From: a virus | Virus record (IMG/VR): IMGVR_UViG_3300032323_001184 | Span: 1-45,136 of that record | Reading direction: 5' to 3' (one strand) | DNA length: 45,136 nucleotides | Shown: positions 22,750 to 31,455 of the stretch, piece by piece | How positions within the stretch are numbered: position 1 is the stretch's first letter | Layout: every line of letters begins with the position of its first letter | Translations under genes and position numbers: made by a program | Notes under the pieces: model-generated | Databases searched by the model: none | What the model was told of the DNA's origin: nothing | The model's input: the letters and a program-made list of their open reading frames with translations, nothing else

Positions 22750-23724
22750 TTACTCACTACCTTTCTTTTCTTCGTCTTTTCCGTAATATCCATATGGGTC
22801 GGCGACCTCATACATCTCACTGATTGCTGCTTCGGCGGCGCTTCCGTCGTCGATTAGCGGGCAAATAGTGTAGAACTGGCACTTCCATTTGCAGTCTTTA
22901 CCCGGACGTGGGTAAGCAAGGAAGTTAGGGTCTCCACCTTCGTCGAGACCTTTCTTTACAGCAAGCAAATCCGAAATGGTTCCGTGGATTCTTTGCCAGA
23001 AAGAACGCATTGTAAAAATGTTGTGGCGAACTTCAATCTGCTCGTAGAAAGGAGGTCGAGCGTTGGCAGTGCGCTTTACCTTTTTGAGCATAGTAAAGAT
23101 ACCGCCCTCGGAGCGTTCACCCGGCTCCTTGTTTTGGGCAGACTCCAAAAGCATATAAGTCATAATCTGCTCATTCATTTGAGCCTGATTAGCAAAGTCC
23201 GAGAAAGAACCTCCAACAGTCTTGAAGTCGCGGAACATACGAACTCCGTCGTTCTTACGACGAACTCGCATATCCAACTTGCCTTGAAGAATCACCTTGC
23301 CGTCAAACAATGGCATAGAGATAATCTCTTCGTTAGAAATCTTCTCTAGGTTAGAGTCGATACCTTCTTCGTCCATCCACTGTAGGTAGCCCTCCAGCAT
23401 AATTCGACCAAGTTCAGCCTCAGCCTCGAGGTCGTGGGTATCACGAAACTCCTCAATCATCTTTGCCATATCGGTAGCAACCAACTGAGCGTGAACTTCT
23501 AGTAGGTCTTTAGTCATGTCTGACGAGTAATACTGGTCTAGAGCCTCGTGGATACGAGAACCTAGAGCAAGAGCACCTGTGTAGTCCTTCTTGCGTGGCA
23601 TAAGACGTCGGTAATAGTTGAGCCACCACTTGCGACGGCAGTCCTTGAATACCTGAATCTCTGAGTTAGACAGAGTGTATGGGAGTTCTGCCTCAACCTC
23701 TGGTGTAGTAGTTACGTCATTCAT
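22750..23724 (-). CDS. PD-(D/E)XK exonuclease with probable Fe-S cluster
   Basis: This 324-residue protein is RecB/Cas4-like. LSNSEIQVFKDCRRKWWLNY carries C29. GSRIHEALDQYY provides the first motif, GKLDMRV the Asp, and MFRDFKTVGG the DxK (DFK) site. Near the C-terminus, CKWKCQFYTIC gives C-x3-C-x5-C, so with C29 there are four Cys as in the AddB/Cas4 [4Fe-4S] clamp. It should cut or resect DNA in partnership with the Sak4-like ATPase and the helicase next to it. The 2-bp spacing on each side supports joint action. Confidence 0.87.
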   Translation of the reverse strand: MNDVTTTPEVEAELPYTLSNSEIQVFKDCRRKWWLNYYRRLMPRKKDYTGALALGSRIHEALDQYYSSDMTKDLLEVHAQLVATDMAKMIEEFRDTHDLEAEAELGRIMLEGYLQWMDEEGIDSNLEKISNEEIISMPLFDGKVILQGKLDMRVRRKNDGVRMFRDFKTVGGSFSDFANQAQMNEQIMTYMLLESAQNKEPGERSEGGIFTMLKKVKRTANARPPFYEQIEVRHNIFTMRSFWQRIHGTISDLLAVKKGLDEGGDPNFLAYPRPGKDCKWKCQFYTICPLIDDGSAAEAAISEMYEVADPYGYYGKDEEKKGSE

Positions 23725-23726
23725 AA

Positions 23727-25547
23727 TTACAGATTACCTGCCTTGTCGTCTTTTAGCAACTGGAGCAAACGAGATTTATCGTTAACAATTTGCTCAAAGT
23801 TTTCTGCTTTAGTTTCCAATACTTGAATCACGCGCTCTTCGATAGTTCCCTCGGTGACATAGTCAATGATAAGAATAGAGTCGTGAATCTCGGAGCCAAT
23901 ACGGTGAACGCGGTCCAACGCCTGCTTGTGGTCAACAAGTGACCAAGGGCGCTGAAGCATAACCAATTGACGTGCCGCTGTCAGGGTGACACCGACACCA
24001 CCAGCCTTGTCAGTGAACAGAATCCACTTGATGCGACCAGACTGGAAATCGTCGATAGCCTTTTGGCGCTCGTCTTCATTCTGGGCACCAGTAATCATTC
24101 CGTGAGGAATTTTGGCTTTCTCAAGTCGAGCACTCAGAAGTTCTAGCAACTGGCGAGACACAGCACAAACCGCCACCGAGTCGTCACCGAAATCGCCGTT
24201 ATCAATATCATCCATAAGAGCATCGATTTTACAAGAGGGGTCTGACAAAATAGCCTTCTGGTCGCCAGTCAATTCGTCGATAACCATTTCCGCATATGAA
24301 CTAGCGAATTGGTGTAGGCGAGTAGTCTGGGTGAGAACGCTAGGCGCTACTACTGGACCGCTGCCTTCAAGTTCAGCAATCATGTGGTCACGCATCTGCT
24401 CGTAAGCCTTCTTTTGCTTAGTAGACATTTCTACGTCGCGACGTTCGTTGACTACAGGAGGCAACCAAGGCAGAACGTTTGCCTTGAGCATACGTCTCAT
24501 GTGTGGGTCAACCGTAGCGTGGAATTCGGCTTCCATCTCTGGCTTGAGACCAAGAACCATCATTCCGCCAAAGGCATTGAGCATAGTGCTAACCATTCGG
24601 TCAATCCACTTAGTTTTGCTAGGCCAGTTCTTTGGAGAAATCCAGTGAAGAATTGCCCATAGGTCCAGCACGTTGTTAGCGATTGGAGTTCCAGTTAGGG
24701 CAAATCTAATTTCAGCGTCACCTGACGCAGCCCACAAAGCGCGAGTCTGCTTTGACTTTGGGTCTTTTGAGCGGTGCATCTCGTCAGCAACCACAGCCTT
24801 GAAAGGAATCTTATTTAGTTCGCGTTCGTGTACTTCACACTTGTTGATTGTGACACGCTCGTCGTGACCTTTACACTCTGGGCAACGTGCCAAAGCAATA
24901 GAACCATAAGGAGCGAGACGCGAGTGAGTGCGTAGTGACTCCCAGTTGATTACGTAGACATCTACGCCTTCTTCTTCAAACTGCTTGCGACGCTGTATAG
25001 GCGTGCCCTTGATTACCTTGACGTTTACTTCAGGCCACCACTTGTTGAACTCGCGTTGCCAGTTCTTTTTTAGAGTGTTCGGGCAAACAATTAGAACAGG
25101 GAATACATCTTCTCCAGCGTCTTTGATTGCTTTGATACCTCGAATAGCCTGAGCGGTCTTACCAAGACCCGGCTCGTCAGCCAGCAAAGCACGCTTAGCA
25201 GTGGCTAGAAACTTTACGCCAGCACGCTGGTGTGGGAATAGGTCAGCATCGCCTTCACCGTCTGGCAAGTGCTCTACGTTGCGAAGCGCCATCGCTGGCT
25301 CTACAAACTCTGTTTTTAGTGCTCCAGCCCATTGCTTTAGCACCTCGCCCAACTCAAGGTCGCTTTTGAATGTAGACCTTAGGGCTAGACAAGACGACCA
25401 AGACGCTGGCACAGACCAAGACTGAGTGGTTCCATCGTAGGAAGACCCTGGCAAACTCTTACATAATTCTTTGAAACGCCAATCGGCGCTGATAACGATA
25501 CGCTCGCCATCTTGGTCAAGTTCTACATTTACTGGCACTGGTGCCAT
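23727..25547 (-). CDS. SNF2/SF2-type helicase with Cys-rich insert
   Basis: This 606-residue protein has the SF2 motifs in order: LLADEPGLGKT (Walker A, K130), FKAVVADEMHRSK (DEMH at 255-258), FALTGTPIANN, and a second RecA lobe ending VMLQRPWSLVDHKQALDRVH then RIG. Residues 1-80 (ADWRFKELCKSLPG; SYDGTTQSWSVP) resemble the HARP-like N-terminal domain seen in annealing helicases of the SMARCAL1 group. Between motifs Ia and II an insert bears CPEC (222-225) and CEVH (237-240), a likely zinc knuckle. ATG 25547 has the ribosome site AAAGGA touching it. GTG at 25538, nine bases inside, has the same site at about 8 nt and may be the true start. Confidence 0.87.
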   Translation of the reverse strand: MAPVPVNVELDQDGERIVISADWRFKELCKSLPGSSYDGTTQSWSVPASWSSCLALRSTFKSDLELGEVLKQWAGALKTEFVEPAMALRNVEHLPDGEGDADLFPHQRAGVKFLATAKRALLADEPGLGKTAQAIRGIKAIKDAGEDVFPVLIVCPNTLKKNWQREFNKWWPEVNVKVIKGTPIQRRKQFEEEGVDVYVINWESLRTHSRLAPYGSIALARCPECKGHDERVTINKCEVHERELNKIPFKAVVADEMHRSKDPKSKQTRALWAASGDAEIRFALTGTPIANNVLDLWAILHWISPKNWPSKTKWIDRMVSTMLNAFGGMMVLGLKPEMEAEFHATVDPHMRRMLKANVLPWLPPVVNERRDVEMSTKQKKAYEQMRDHMIAELEGSGPVVAPSVLTQTTRLHQFASSYAEMVIDELTGDQKAILSDPSCKIDALMDDIDNGDFGDDSVAVCAVSRQLLELLSARLEKAKIPHGMITGAQNEDERQKAIDDFQSGRIKWILFTDKAGGVGVTLTAARQLVMLQRPWSLVDHKQALDRVHRIGSEIHDSILIIDYVTEGTIEERVIQVLETKAENFEQIVNDKSRLLQLLKDDKAGNL

Positions 25548-25565
25548 CCTTTCGTCATTACATAC

Positions 25566-25611
25566 ATACTATCAGAAAAAGTGAAAGATTATCTACTTTT
25601 TCCAATAGTAT
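25566..25611 (-). other. Long AT-rich hairpin between RuvC-like and helicase genes
   Basis: ATACTAT (25566-25572) and GAAAAAGT (25575-25582) are mirrored by ACTTTTTC (25595-25602) and ATAGTAT (25605-25611). The result is a 7-bp and an 8-bp stem with one 2x2 internal mismatch and a 12-nt loop. It fills most of the 70-bp gap. No T run follows on either strand. It could be a protein-binding palindrome, a processing site or an attenuator. Confidence 0.5.
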
Positions 25612-25617
25612 CTCCAA

Positions 25618-26088
25618 CTACTTAAGAAGTCTAGTCGGATTCCAACCTTTTTTTACCATATATAATAAAGCGTGTCTGATTGCGTCAAGTGCGTGTCCTT
25701 CGCCACCCTTGTGCCAATATTCTAATTTTCTAATTTTTTCGTTAGAGAACATAGCCTTAGCATCGGCTGGAGACTGGAAAGAGATGTCGTCCATAGGATA
25801 ACCAGCATCAAGCAAGCACTGCCTCAAAATACCAATCTGCTCCAACGAGTATGGCGCTTGAGAATTTCTTACGGTCTGGGCATTGATAGTAAATCGCTCG
25901 CACACTACTTCTACTTTGATGCCAGCAGATTGCGAAGAGCGAATAGCCAAACGAATAGCCTCGGCATACTGGTGCTGTAAATACTCACCAGCCCACACCA
26001 ACTCAGGCTCTTCACTTCGGTCCCAACTAAACAAGCAGATACCGCTAGCCTTGCCAGGGTCCACAGCCAGAATCATTCTTTTACTCAT
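25618..26088 (-). CDS. RuvC-like Holliday junction resolvase
   Basis: This 156-residue protein starts at ATG 26088, within the last 8 bp of the polymerase gene and behind GGGGA. A start 30 bases further upstream at 26118 is possible but deeper inside the polymerase and lacks a site. Catalytic acids are in AVDPGKASG (Asp), VVCERFTI (Glu) and HALDAIRHAL (Asp), the usual RNase H-fold pattern of phage RuvC-like resolvases. It would cut branched DNA formed by replication and recombination, before packaging. Confidence 0.8.
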   Translation of the reverse strand: MSKRMILAVDPGKASGICLFSWDRSEEPELVWAGEYLQHQYAEAIRLAIRSSQSAGIKVEVVCERFTINAQTVRNSQAPYSLEQIGILRQCLLDAGYPMDDISFQSPADAKAMFSNEKIRKLEYWHKGGEGHALDAIRHALLYMVKKGWNPTRLLK

Positions 26089-27904
26089 ATTTTTGTCCCC
26101 AGTTCTCGAATGGACCATCTACACCAGCAGTAAGAGGCACTGCCCAACCCTCGCGAGTTGTCATACACTCACGAACAGTTTCCATAACTTCTTTCACATT
26201 GTCTTTAGGAACGTTCAAAACAATTTCATCGTGAACAGGAACAATCAAAAGTTCAGTCAAATCGGCATTGTCTAGTTTTACTAAGTTCTGCTTAAAGATT
26301 TCAGCGGCACTAGCCTGAATCAAATAGTTAGTTAGCGAGTAAACACGGTCATCGTCACAAGGCAGTCGACGTCCAGTCTTAGTCTTTACATATCCAGCGC
26401 CTTCAGCACGTAGGCGTTTCATACCGATGTCCTCAATAGCCTGAGCCATAAGTTTTACACCTGGGTAACTGCCATCAAATGCGTCTACTACTGACTTCAT
26501 CTGCGCGTCAGAAACACCAGCGGTCAAAGCCATAGTTGCAACACCAGCGCCATACAACTTTCCGTAGACGACACCCTTGATAAGTTTGCGTCGGTTGTCG
26601 GACTTTTGAGCAGTTGGGTCTTGATAGACCTGACGCATAATCTCAGTAAATACGTCTCCACCAGTTCTGTCAGATTCGTTGAACAGATTGATTAGGTCAG
26701 GGTCTTGACTCAAATTAGCGGTCAGACGAAACTCAACTTGGTCAAGGTCGCTAGAAACAATTACGTGGTCTTCGTCTTTCGGGATAAAAGCACGACGGAC
26801 TGTTGCGTCACCAGACGGCAAGGTTTGAAGCGCAGGGTCTGTGATAGACATACGACCAGTGCGAGCGCCCATAGTTCTAACGGAAGGATGCATAATCCCA
26901 TCGATGTTGCCCTCGAGAAAGTTTTTGAAGTAAGTGTTAGCCAACTTGTCGGCTTTTCTCTGCTTGAGAACGATGTCCGCCAATTGCTTGACTTCATCGT
27001 TGCCATCGCGCAACAACATCTTTAGTTGGTCTTTAGATGCCGACTTCTGACCACTTGGGGTAGTTTCGGTAATCTCAGCGCCAAGTTTCTCCATCAATCT
27101 AACCAACTGGATGTTGCTAGTAATAGAGGTGCCGTAAGTATCAAAGCCCCACTGTCTAACACTTTCTCCATAAGCATTTAGTTCGTCAAACTTCTTCTGA
27201 GAATAATCAAGGTCAACGCGAGCGCCATTTAGTTCCATACGAGTAACAATCTTGCGCGTAGCCATCTCGAGTTCGTAAGGAATGGAATAAGGAGCGTTTG
27301 GTCCACACTGCTTCCAAAACTGCTCGAATAGCCGCATAGTAAGAACGGTGTCCAAAGCGCCATAAGCCCAGTAAGGCTCAAAGTTGGTAGGAACAGTACC
27401 CCAAGTCCAACCGTTTTCGGCAAGCGAGTTATCTAAGTGAGTTTGTAAGGCAGCAGCCTTAGGGTCAACATACTGAGAAGTCAGTTTCTTCAGTGCCGCC
27501 GAACCCAATGGGTCAATAATCTGCGACATAAGCATCGTGTCGTGGGCGCGGTGCCAAGGAATAGACCAGCGCGACTGGACCTCAAACCATCTTGCCTCAA
27601 ACGCAATGTTGTGGCAGACAACAGGACCATGAAAACGCTCCATTGCCTCGTAAAAAACTCCAGACCAATCCTCCCAAGGGATTGACCAGCCTTGCTCGCC
27701 GTCTCCGACTTGAACCAAACGCATACGACCGTGCCAAGGAGAGAAAGCGTCCTTGCGAGGATTACCCGGAAGTTCGCCAGTTTCTATGTCTACCGCTATT
27801 GCATCGTGAGGTCTGCGCTCACCTAACCAGCGCAAAAAATTCTGAGCCTTATCTACGTTGTCAACTAGATGTAGTTGAACGTTTTCCAAGCCACCAGATG
27901 TCAT
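26081..27904 (-). CDS. Family A DNA polymerase with 3'-5' exonuclease
   Basis: This 607-residue protein joins a DEDD exonuclease domain and a family A polymerase domain. Exo I is D39/E41 (AVDIETG), Exo II D122 (RAHDTMLM) and Exo III around D185 (YGALDTVL). Polymerase motif A is SDLDQVEFRL (D386), motif B is RRKLIKGVVYGKLYG (K443, Y447) and motif C is VHDEIV (D559, E560). Tyr447 is at the position of E. coli Pol I Phe762. It lacks the 5' nuclease part of bacterial Pol I, as is normal for phage enzymes. It should be the main replicase, next to RuvC and helicase genes. Confidence 0.94.
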   Translation of the reverse strand: MTSGGLENVQLHLVDNVDKAQNFLRWLGERRPHDAIAVDIETGELPGNPRKDAFSPWHGRMRLVQVGDGEQGWSIPWEDWSGVFYEAMERFHGPVVCHNIAFEARWFEVQSRWSIPWHRAHDTMLMSQIIDPLGSAALKKLTSQYVDPKAAALQTHLDNSLAENGWTWGTVPTNFEPYWAYGALDTVLTMRLFEQFWKQCGPNAPYSIPYELEMATRKIVTRMELNGARVDLDYSQKKFDELNAYGESVRQWGFDTYGTSITSNIQLVRLMEKLGAEITETTPSGQKSASKDQLKMLLRDGNDEVKQLADIVLKQRKADKLANTYFKNFLEGNIDGIMHPSVRTMGARTGRMSITDPALQTLPSGDATVRRAFIPKDEDHVIVSSDLDQVEFRLTANLSQDPDLINLFNESDRTGGDVFTEIMRQVYQDPTAQKSDNRRKLIKGVVYGKLYGAGVATMALTAGVSDAQMKSVVDAFDGSYPGVKLMAQAIEDIGMKRLRAEGAGYVKTKTGRRLPCDDDRVYSLTNYLIQASAAEIFKQNLVKLDNADLTELLIVPVHDEIVLNVPKDNVKEVMETVRECMTTREGWAVPLTAGVDGPFENWGQKYE

Positions 27905-27941
27905 TGTTTGTCCAATCGTCTTTTTGAGTCTAACTCATTTG

Positions 27942-28214
27942 CTAAATAAAATCTTCGTCATCTAAGTCGTCTGGACCTAGATAATCTTCGCCTTCTAGTT
28001 CTAGTTGCACCTGAGGGTCTGTTAAGTTGGGTCTGTATAATTCCATAAATCCAGAAGATATCAGATGTCCAACTAAGGTTAGAGCGTCTTGGCTAGTAAA
28101 TCCACTTCTCTGTAAAGAAGAAAATATCTCGTAAGCATGGATTGCCTGACCATCCAACTGGCTGATGTCTCCGTTGAAATCTATCTCTGCTGGAGATTCT
28201 GGCACTTCTGACAT
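27942..28214 (-). CDS. Small acidic unknown protein, 90 residues
   Basis: I chose ATG 28214 because AGAAAGAG lies at the right distance. A GTG two codons upstream would sit on top of it. The product has SSLQRSGFTSQDALTLVGHL, a helical stretch, and an acidic tail of Asp/Glu ending DDEDFI. No family recognised. It lies between an unknown gene and the polymerase on the same strand. Confidence 0.58.
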   Translation of the reverse strand: MSEVPESPAEIDFNGDISQLDGQAIHAYEIFSSLQRSGFTSQDALTLVGHLISSGFMELYRPNLTDPQVQLELEGEDYLGPDDLDDEDFI

Positions 28215-28231
28215 AGCCACTCTTTCTACAT

Positions 28232-28702
28232 CTAAGGTATTAATTCTATCCTATAAACAGCCTCTATGTCTGAGTCCTTTTCTGAAGCCATCTCTAACAA
28301 ACGCTGAGCAACATTGGTCAAATAGCGTGCTCCGCCATCGTCATATTTGTATAGAGCCTCAAGAACGGCAATAGGCTCTTCGCTAACCTGCGCCCAGTAT
28401 CTTTGCTTTTCTGGAAACACTAAATCTGCTTCTTCAGAAGGTTGGCATTGCTCGCAAGGAATGGAGTCCTTGATTATCTTAGAAAACGATAGTTCTTGTA
28501 GTCCGTATCTCTTAACCAAAGGGCAGGCAGCGCCGTGATAAATAAGAGATATGCCTATTCTAGAAAGAACGTACGAACCACTCTCGGTTCTATACAACTC
28601 AAACTCAATCCAGCGCGTCGAGCCACGCCTCCAAGAAGAAGACTTTCCAAGTAATTCGCCATTAAACTGTAGGGTTCTAGACCCATCTTTTACTTCATGC
28701 AT
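28232..28702 (-). CDS. Unknown protein, 156 residues
   Basis: ATG 28702 is preceded by GGAGA at 9 nt. The sequence has WRRGSTRWIEFELYRTESGS, YHGAACPLVKRYG and IPCEQCQPSEE. The YHGAACPLV word with later CEQC suggests a small domain with metal-binding Cys. I have the impression that similar proteins occur in other actinophages, but I cannot name a family. It starts the early (replication) operon just below the tail module. Confidence 0.55.
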   Translation of the reverse strand: MHEVKDGSRTLQFNGELLGKSSSWRRGSTRWIEFELYRTESGSYVLSRIGISLIYHGAACPLVKRYGLQELSFSKIIKDSIPCEQCQPSEEADLVFPEKQRYWAQVSEEPIAVLEALYKYDDGGARYLTNVAQRLLEMASEKDSDIEAVYRIELIP

Positions 28703-28751
28703 TTATACTTTCTCTCCATAATTGTCGCTAAGAAAATCCTAGCATCTTTCC

Positions 28752-30926
28752 TTAACCCTGAGATAGTTTCCATACGTTATTGCTCTTTATCCAAAGATTC
28801 CCCTGTTTCCAAGTCCCACTTTGGTTGACATATATAGTTCCGACCTTCCAGTCGTCATCTACTTTTACGTGAATTACGCCGTCGGGTAAAACCCCAACTA
28901 CTATGTCTAAAGTCGCAGTGGTCTCAAAACAAGCAATTGTCATAGTTGCAGTAATCGTATAAGTATTATTATTTGACATACCAAATACGGTTATAGTTCT
29001 TTGCTCAAAGGCACCAGCGCTTATCTCGAAAGAGTTATCACTAAAAGTAATAGCAGGATTGCCTACAACTTCTAGTAGTCCGCCAGCCCCACCCTGTGCC
29101 GACTCGCTAGCATCTATCTCTAAAATAAAGTTGGCTGAGTAGAGACCGGGCGAATATTCAGCGGGCTGAGAAGGGCTAAACATAGACAAAACTAGTCCAG
29201 AGTCTTCGGCAACGGAAATTACTATCTGCCTAGCCACCTCTGAATAAAACTGAGAGTTGGTGGCTCTAACTGTGAAGTTGTAAGTTCCTACAGTAGTTGG
29301 AGTACCAGAAACGGTAGCAGAATAAGAAGTGTTGTAGTAAGTAAAGGTGTCAGCAACCGCGCTTCCTAGGCTTAGACCTGGCGGTAGCGAACCACTAACT
29401 ATGCTGAAAGTTGCGGGTGAGTATGAAAGCACCTCAAAATCAAACTCGTTATAGGGGCAGTCGACAGCGTTTGGGTTAGGAGTGCTGGATACGTAATTCA
29501 TTCTCTCAATTACCAGAGTGTCCGTAACTGTAGCCAAATTGCCAGATAAAGTTAGGGTGGCAGTTATTGTATAACGTCTACCGTGGTCCATATTGCTAAG
29601 AGTTTTGAAGTCTGGTCCAACCTCTCCACCGACAGCAGACACTACATAACTACTAGGACCGCTTATTGTTGCGCTTGGAGATACTGACAATGTAAGGGTT
29701 GCGCTAATGTCAGTGTCGTTAGACGCATAGTAACTAAAGTCACAAGACTGAGCCTGAAAAGGGTCATCTAAAAAGTCTGTCAAGTTGAAAAGGTCGACGC
29801 TCATAAGCGTGGTCAGGTCACCATAAACACGAATTGTCAGCGTTCCAGTGTTGGCGGTCCCGCCAGGACCAGTTGCCCGAATTACAAAGTTATAGGTTCC
29901 AATTGTAGTTGGCGTGCCAGTCAGCGCACCTGTCGAAGTGTTTAGATTTATGCCTGGAGGCAAAGAGCCAGAAAAGACCGAGTAAGAAGTAGTGTTAGTG
30001 GCAGAAACTCCGTCGCTATACGCCTGAGTAGTAGTTGCTGAAAAAGCAACAGAACTATCTGTAAAACTTGGGGCTGGAGTTGCGGTAGTTACGAATTCTG
30101 TATCAGTGACAGTGTCTCCACCAGAAGACATACTGAGCGTCAAGGTATAAGTTGTGGCAGCGGATAGACCCGTTACTGTCCTAGTTCCATTATCGACAGC
30201 GCCAGCGTTAACAACAAAAGACGTGGGAGGACTTATAGTTCCAGCAGGTGAAATAGAAAAAGACACGTTTGCTGAACTGGCGTTTTCTTCATTGGTAGCA
30301 AGATAACCAAAAACAAAACTATTTTCGGTGACGTTAGTAATATTTCCAACGCCGATACTGAATGGAACTATTACTTGAATAGATAACGCGGCTGTAATAG
30401 AGCCACCACCATTAGCAGCCTGAACGGTGAAGTTATAAGTTCCTACAGTAGTTGGAGTACCAGTAATTGCACCAGTGGAACTATTGAGAGAAATGCCCGG
30501 AGGCAAGGACCCCGATATTACTGAGTAGGTCGGTGAGTTAGTAGCCGATACCCCATCCGAGTAAGACTGATTTTTAGCAGCAAACCCAAAAACGGTGTTA
30601 TCTGTCCAAACTGGTGGCGCAGGGAAAAACGGTGGGAAAAATGGCGCAGGTCCGCTTTGAGTGCTAAAACTGTAAGAACCACCCTGAATCTCTTGACTGT
30701 CTTGGGCATACCAAGAAAAATCGTAGGCAGTGCCTGGACTTAGTCCAGATATTGTTGCTGACCCGCTGATTGGCTTGCTAGCGCCAAAAGGATAATCAAA
30801 AAGCGTTTGTCCAGCACCAAATCCAGCCGCTTCAGTAAAACTAGAAGTTGTAGTGTTTATGAACCAAGAAACAGTAATACTAGTTGTAGTAGAACTGACA
30901 AAACTTATGGAACCAGTAACTGCCAT
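28752..30926 (-). CDS. Tail fibre/adhesin with FN3 and Ig-like repeats
   Basis: This 724-residue protein starts at ATG 30926, 1 bp after the previous stop. Residues 1-90 resemble an FN3 domain. PFFPPFFP lies at 95-102. Three putative-Ig (He_PIG-like) repeats follow, each with SGSLPPG and GTPTT-GTYNF words, at roughly 106-190, 285-370 and 490-575. Between them are other Ig-like beta segments. The C-terminus has WKVGTIYVNQSGTWKQGNLW and ends with NNVWKLSQG, a pattern of several tail-tip proteins. It is the last gene of the tail module and probably mediates contact with the host surface. Copies of the GTPTT-GTYNF coding region are nearly identical in DNA, for example near 29280 and 30436. Confidence 0.82.
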   Translation of the reverse strand: MAVTGSISFVSSTTTSITVSWFINTTTSSFTEAAGFGAGQTLFDYPFGASKPISGSATISGLSPGTAYDFSWYAQDSQEIQGGSYSFSTQSGPAPFFPPFFPAPPVWTDNTVFGFAAKNQSYSDGVSATNSPTYSVISGSLPPGISLNSSTGAITGTPTTVGTYNFTVQAANGGGSITAALSIQVIVPFSIGVGNITNVTENSFVFGYLATNEENASSANVSFSISPAGTISPPTSFVVNAGAVDNGTRTVTGLSAATTYTLTLSMSSGGDTVTDTEFVTTATPAPSFTDSSVAFSATTTQAYSDGVSATNTTSYSVFSGSLPPGINLNTSTGALTGTPTTIGTYNFVIRATGPGGTANTGTLTIRVYGDLTTLMSVDLFNLTDFLDDPFQAQSCDFSYYASNDTDISATLTLSVSPSATISGPSSYVVSAVGGEVGPDFKTLSNMDHGRRYTITATLTLSGNLATVTDTLVIERMNYVSSTPNPNAVDCPYNEFDFEVLSYSPATFSIVSGSLPPGLSLGSAVADTFTYYNTSYSATVSGTPTTVGTYNFTVRATNSQFYSEVARQIVISVAEDSGLVLSMFSPSQPAEYSPGLYSANFILEIDASESAQGGAGGLLEVVGNPAITFSDNSFEISAGAFEQRTITVFGMSNNNTYTITATMTIACFETTATLDIVVGVLPDGVIHVKVDDDWKVGTIYVNQSGTWKQGNLWIKSNNVWKLSQG

Positions 30927-30927
30927 A

Positions 30928-31455
30928 CTAGTCCGCTATCTTAATCCAAACGTCGCCGTTTGAGCCACCAACAGGATTGGTGTTCGCGACCGCAATAAGT
31001 CTGTAGCCACCCCACCTAACCGAGTTAGAAACGATGACGTTAGCGCCTATGGTTCCAACAGTAATAATGTTTGCGCTTACTCCAGTAGTAGGAAAAACGC
31101 TCACTGATAAAGTTCCAACGCTAATGTTGTTAGCATTTACACCACTACCAACTCTGGTACCAGAAATAGTTCCAGTTATCTTACTTCCATCCACGCTAAA
31201 GATTTTTTGGTCAGTAACAGCGTAGTTTTGAATAGCACTAGTTCCAACAGCATCGGAAGCAATCAAGTCAGAAGTAATTGACTGCTTTTGAATGGAGCCA
31301 GTGCCGACTGCCTCGTTACCAATTACGACAGAATCAACCACACCCTCACCCAAGGTGCTGATAGTTTTGCGCTTTTCTACATCTGCTAAACGATTGTTTA
31401 CGTGAACAATATTTCCATTGAGAGAGTTCTTGCTTCTATATCTACGACTCGCCAA
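30928..31455 (-). CDS. Tail protein with beta-repeat core
   Basis: This 175-residue protein starts at TTG 31455, set by AGGTGG upstream and overlapping the previous gene by 14 bp. A basic start (MASRRYRSKNS) and a short coiled region (NNRLADVEKRK) lead into repeating beta units, such as VGTGSIQKQSITSDLIAS and VGTSAIQNYAVTDQKI, of the kind seen in trimeric fibre stems. The end, NGDVWIKIAD, is a common phage fibre tail. It likely links the tail tip and the Ig-like adhesin. Confidence 0.7.
   Translation of the reverse strand: MASRRYRSKNSLNGNIVHVNNRLADVEKRKTISTLGEGVVDSVVIGNEAVGTGSIQKQSITSDLIASDAVGTSAIQNYAVTDQKIFSVDGSKITGTISGTRVGSGVNANNISVGTLSVSVFPTTGVSANIITVGTIGANVIVSNSVRWGGYRLIAVANTNPVGGSNGDVWIKIAD

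Noticed and set aside
26089-26118. Longer start for the RuvC-like gene
   Set aside because: It would extend 38 bp into the polymerase gene without a ribosome site; ATG 26088 has GGGGA upstream and starts just before the catalytic strand.
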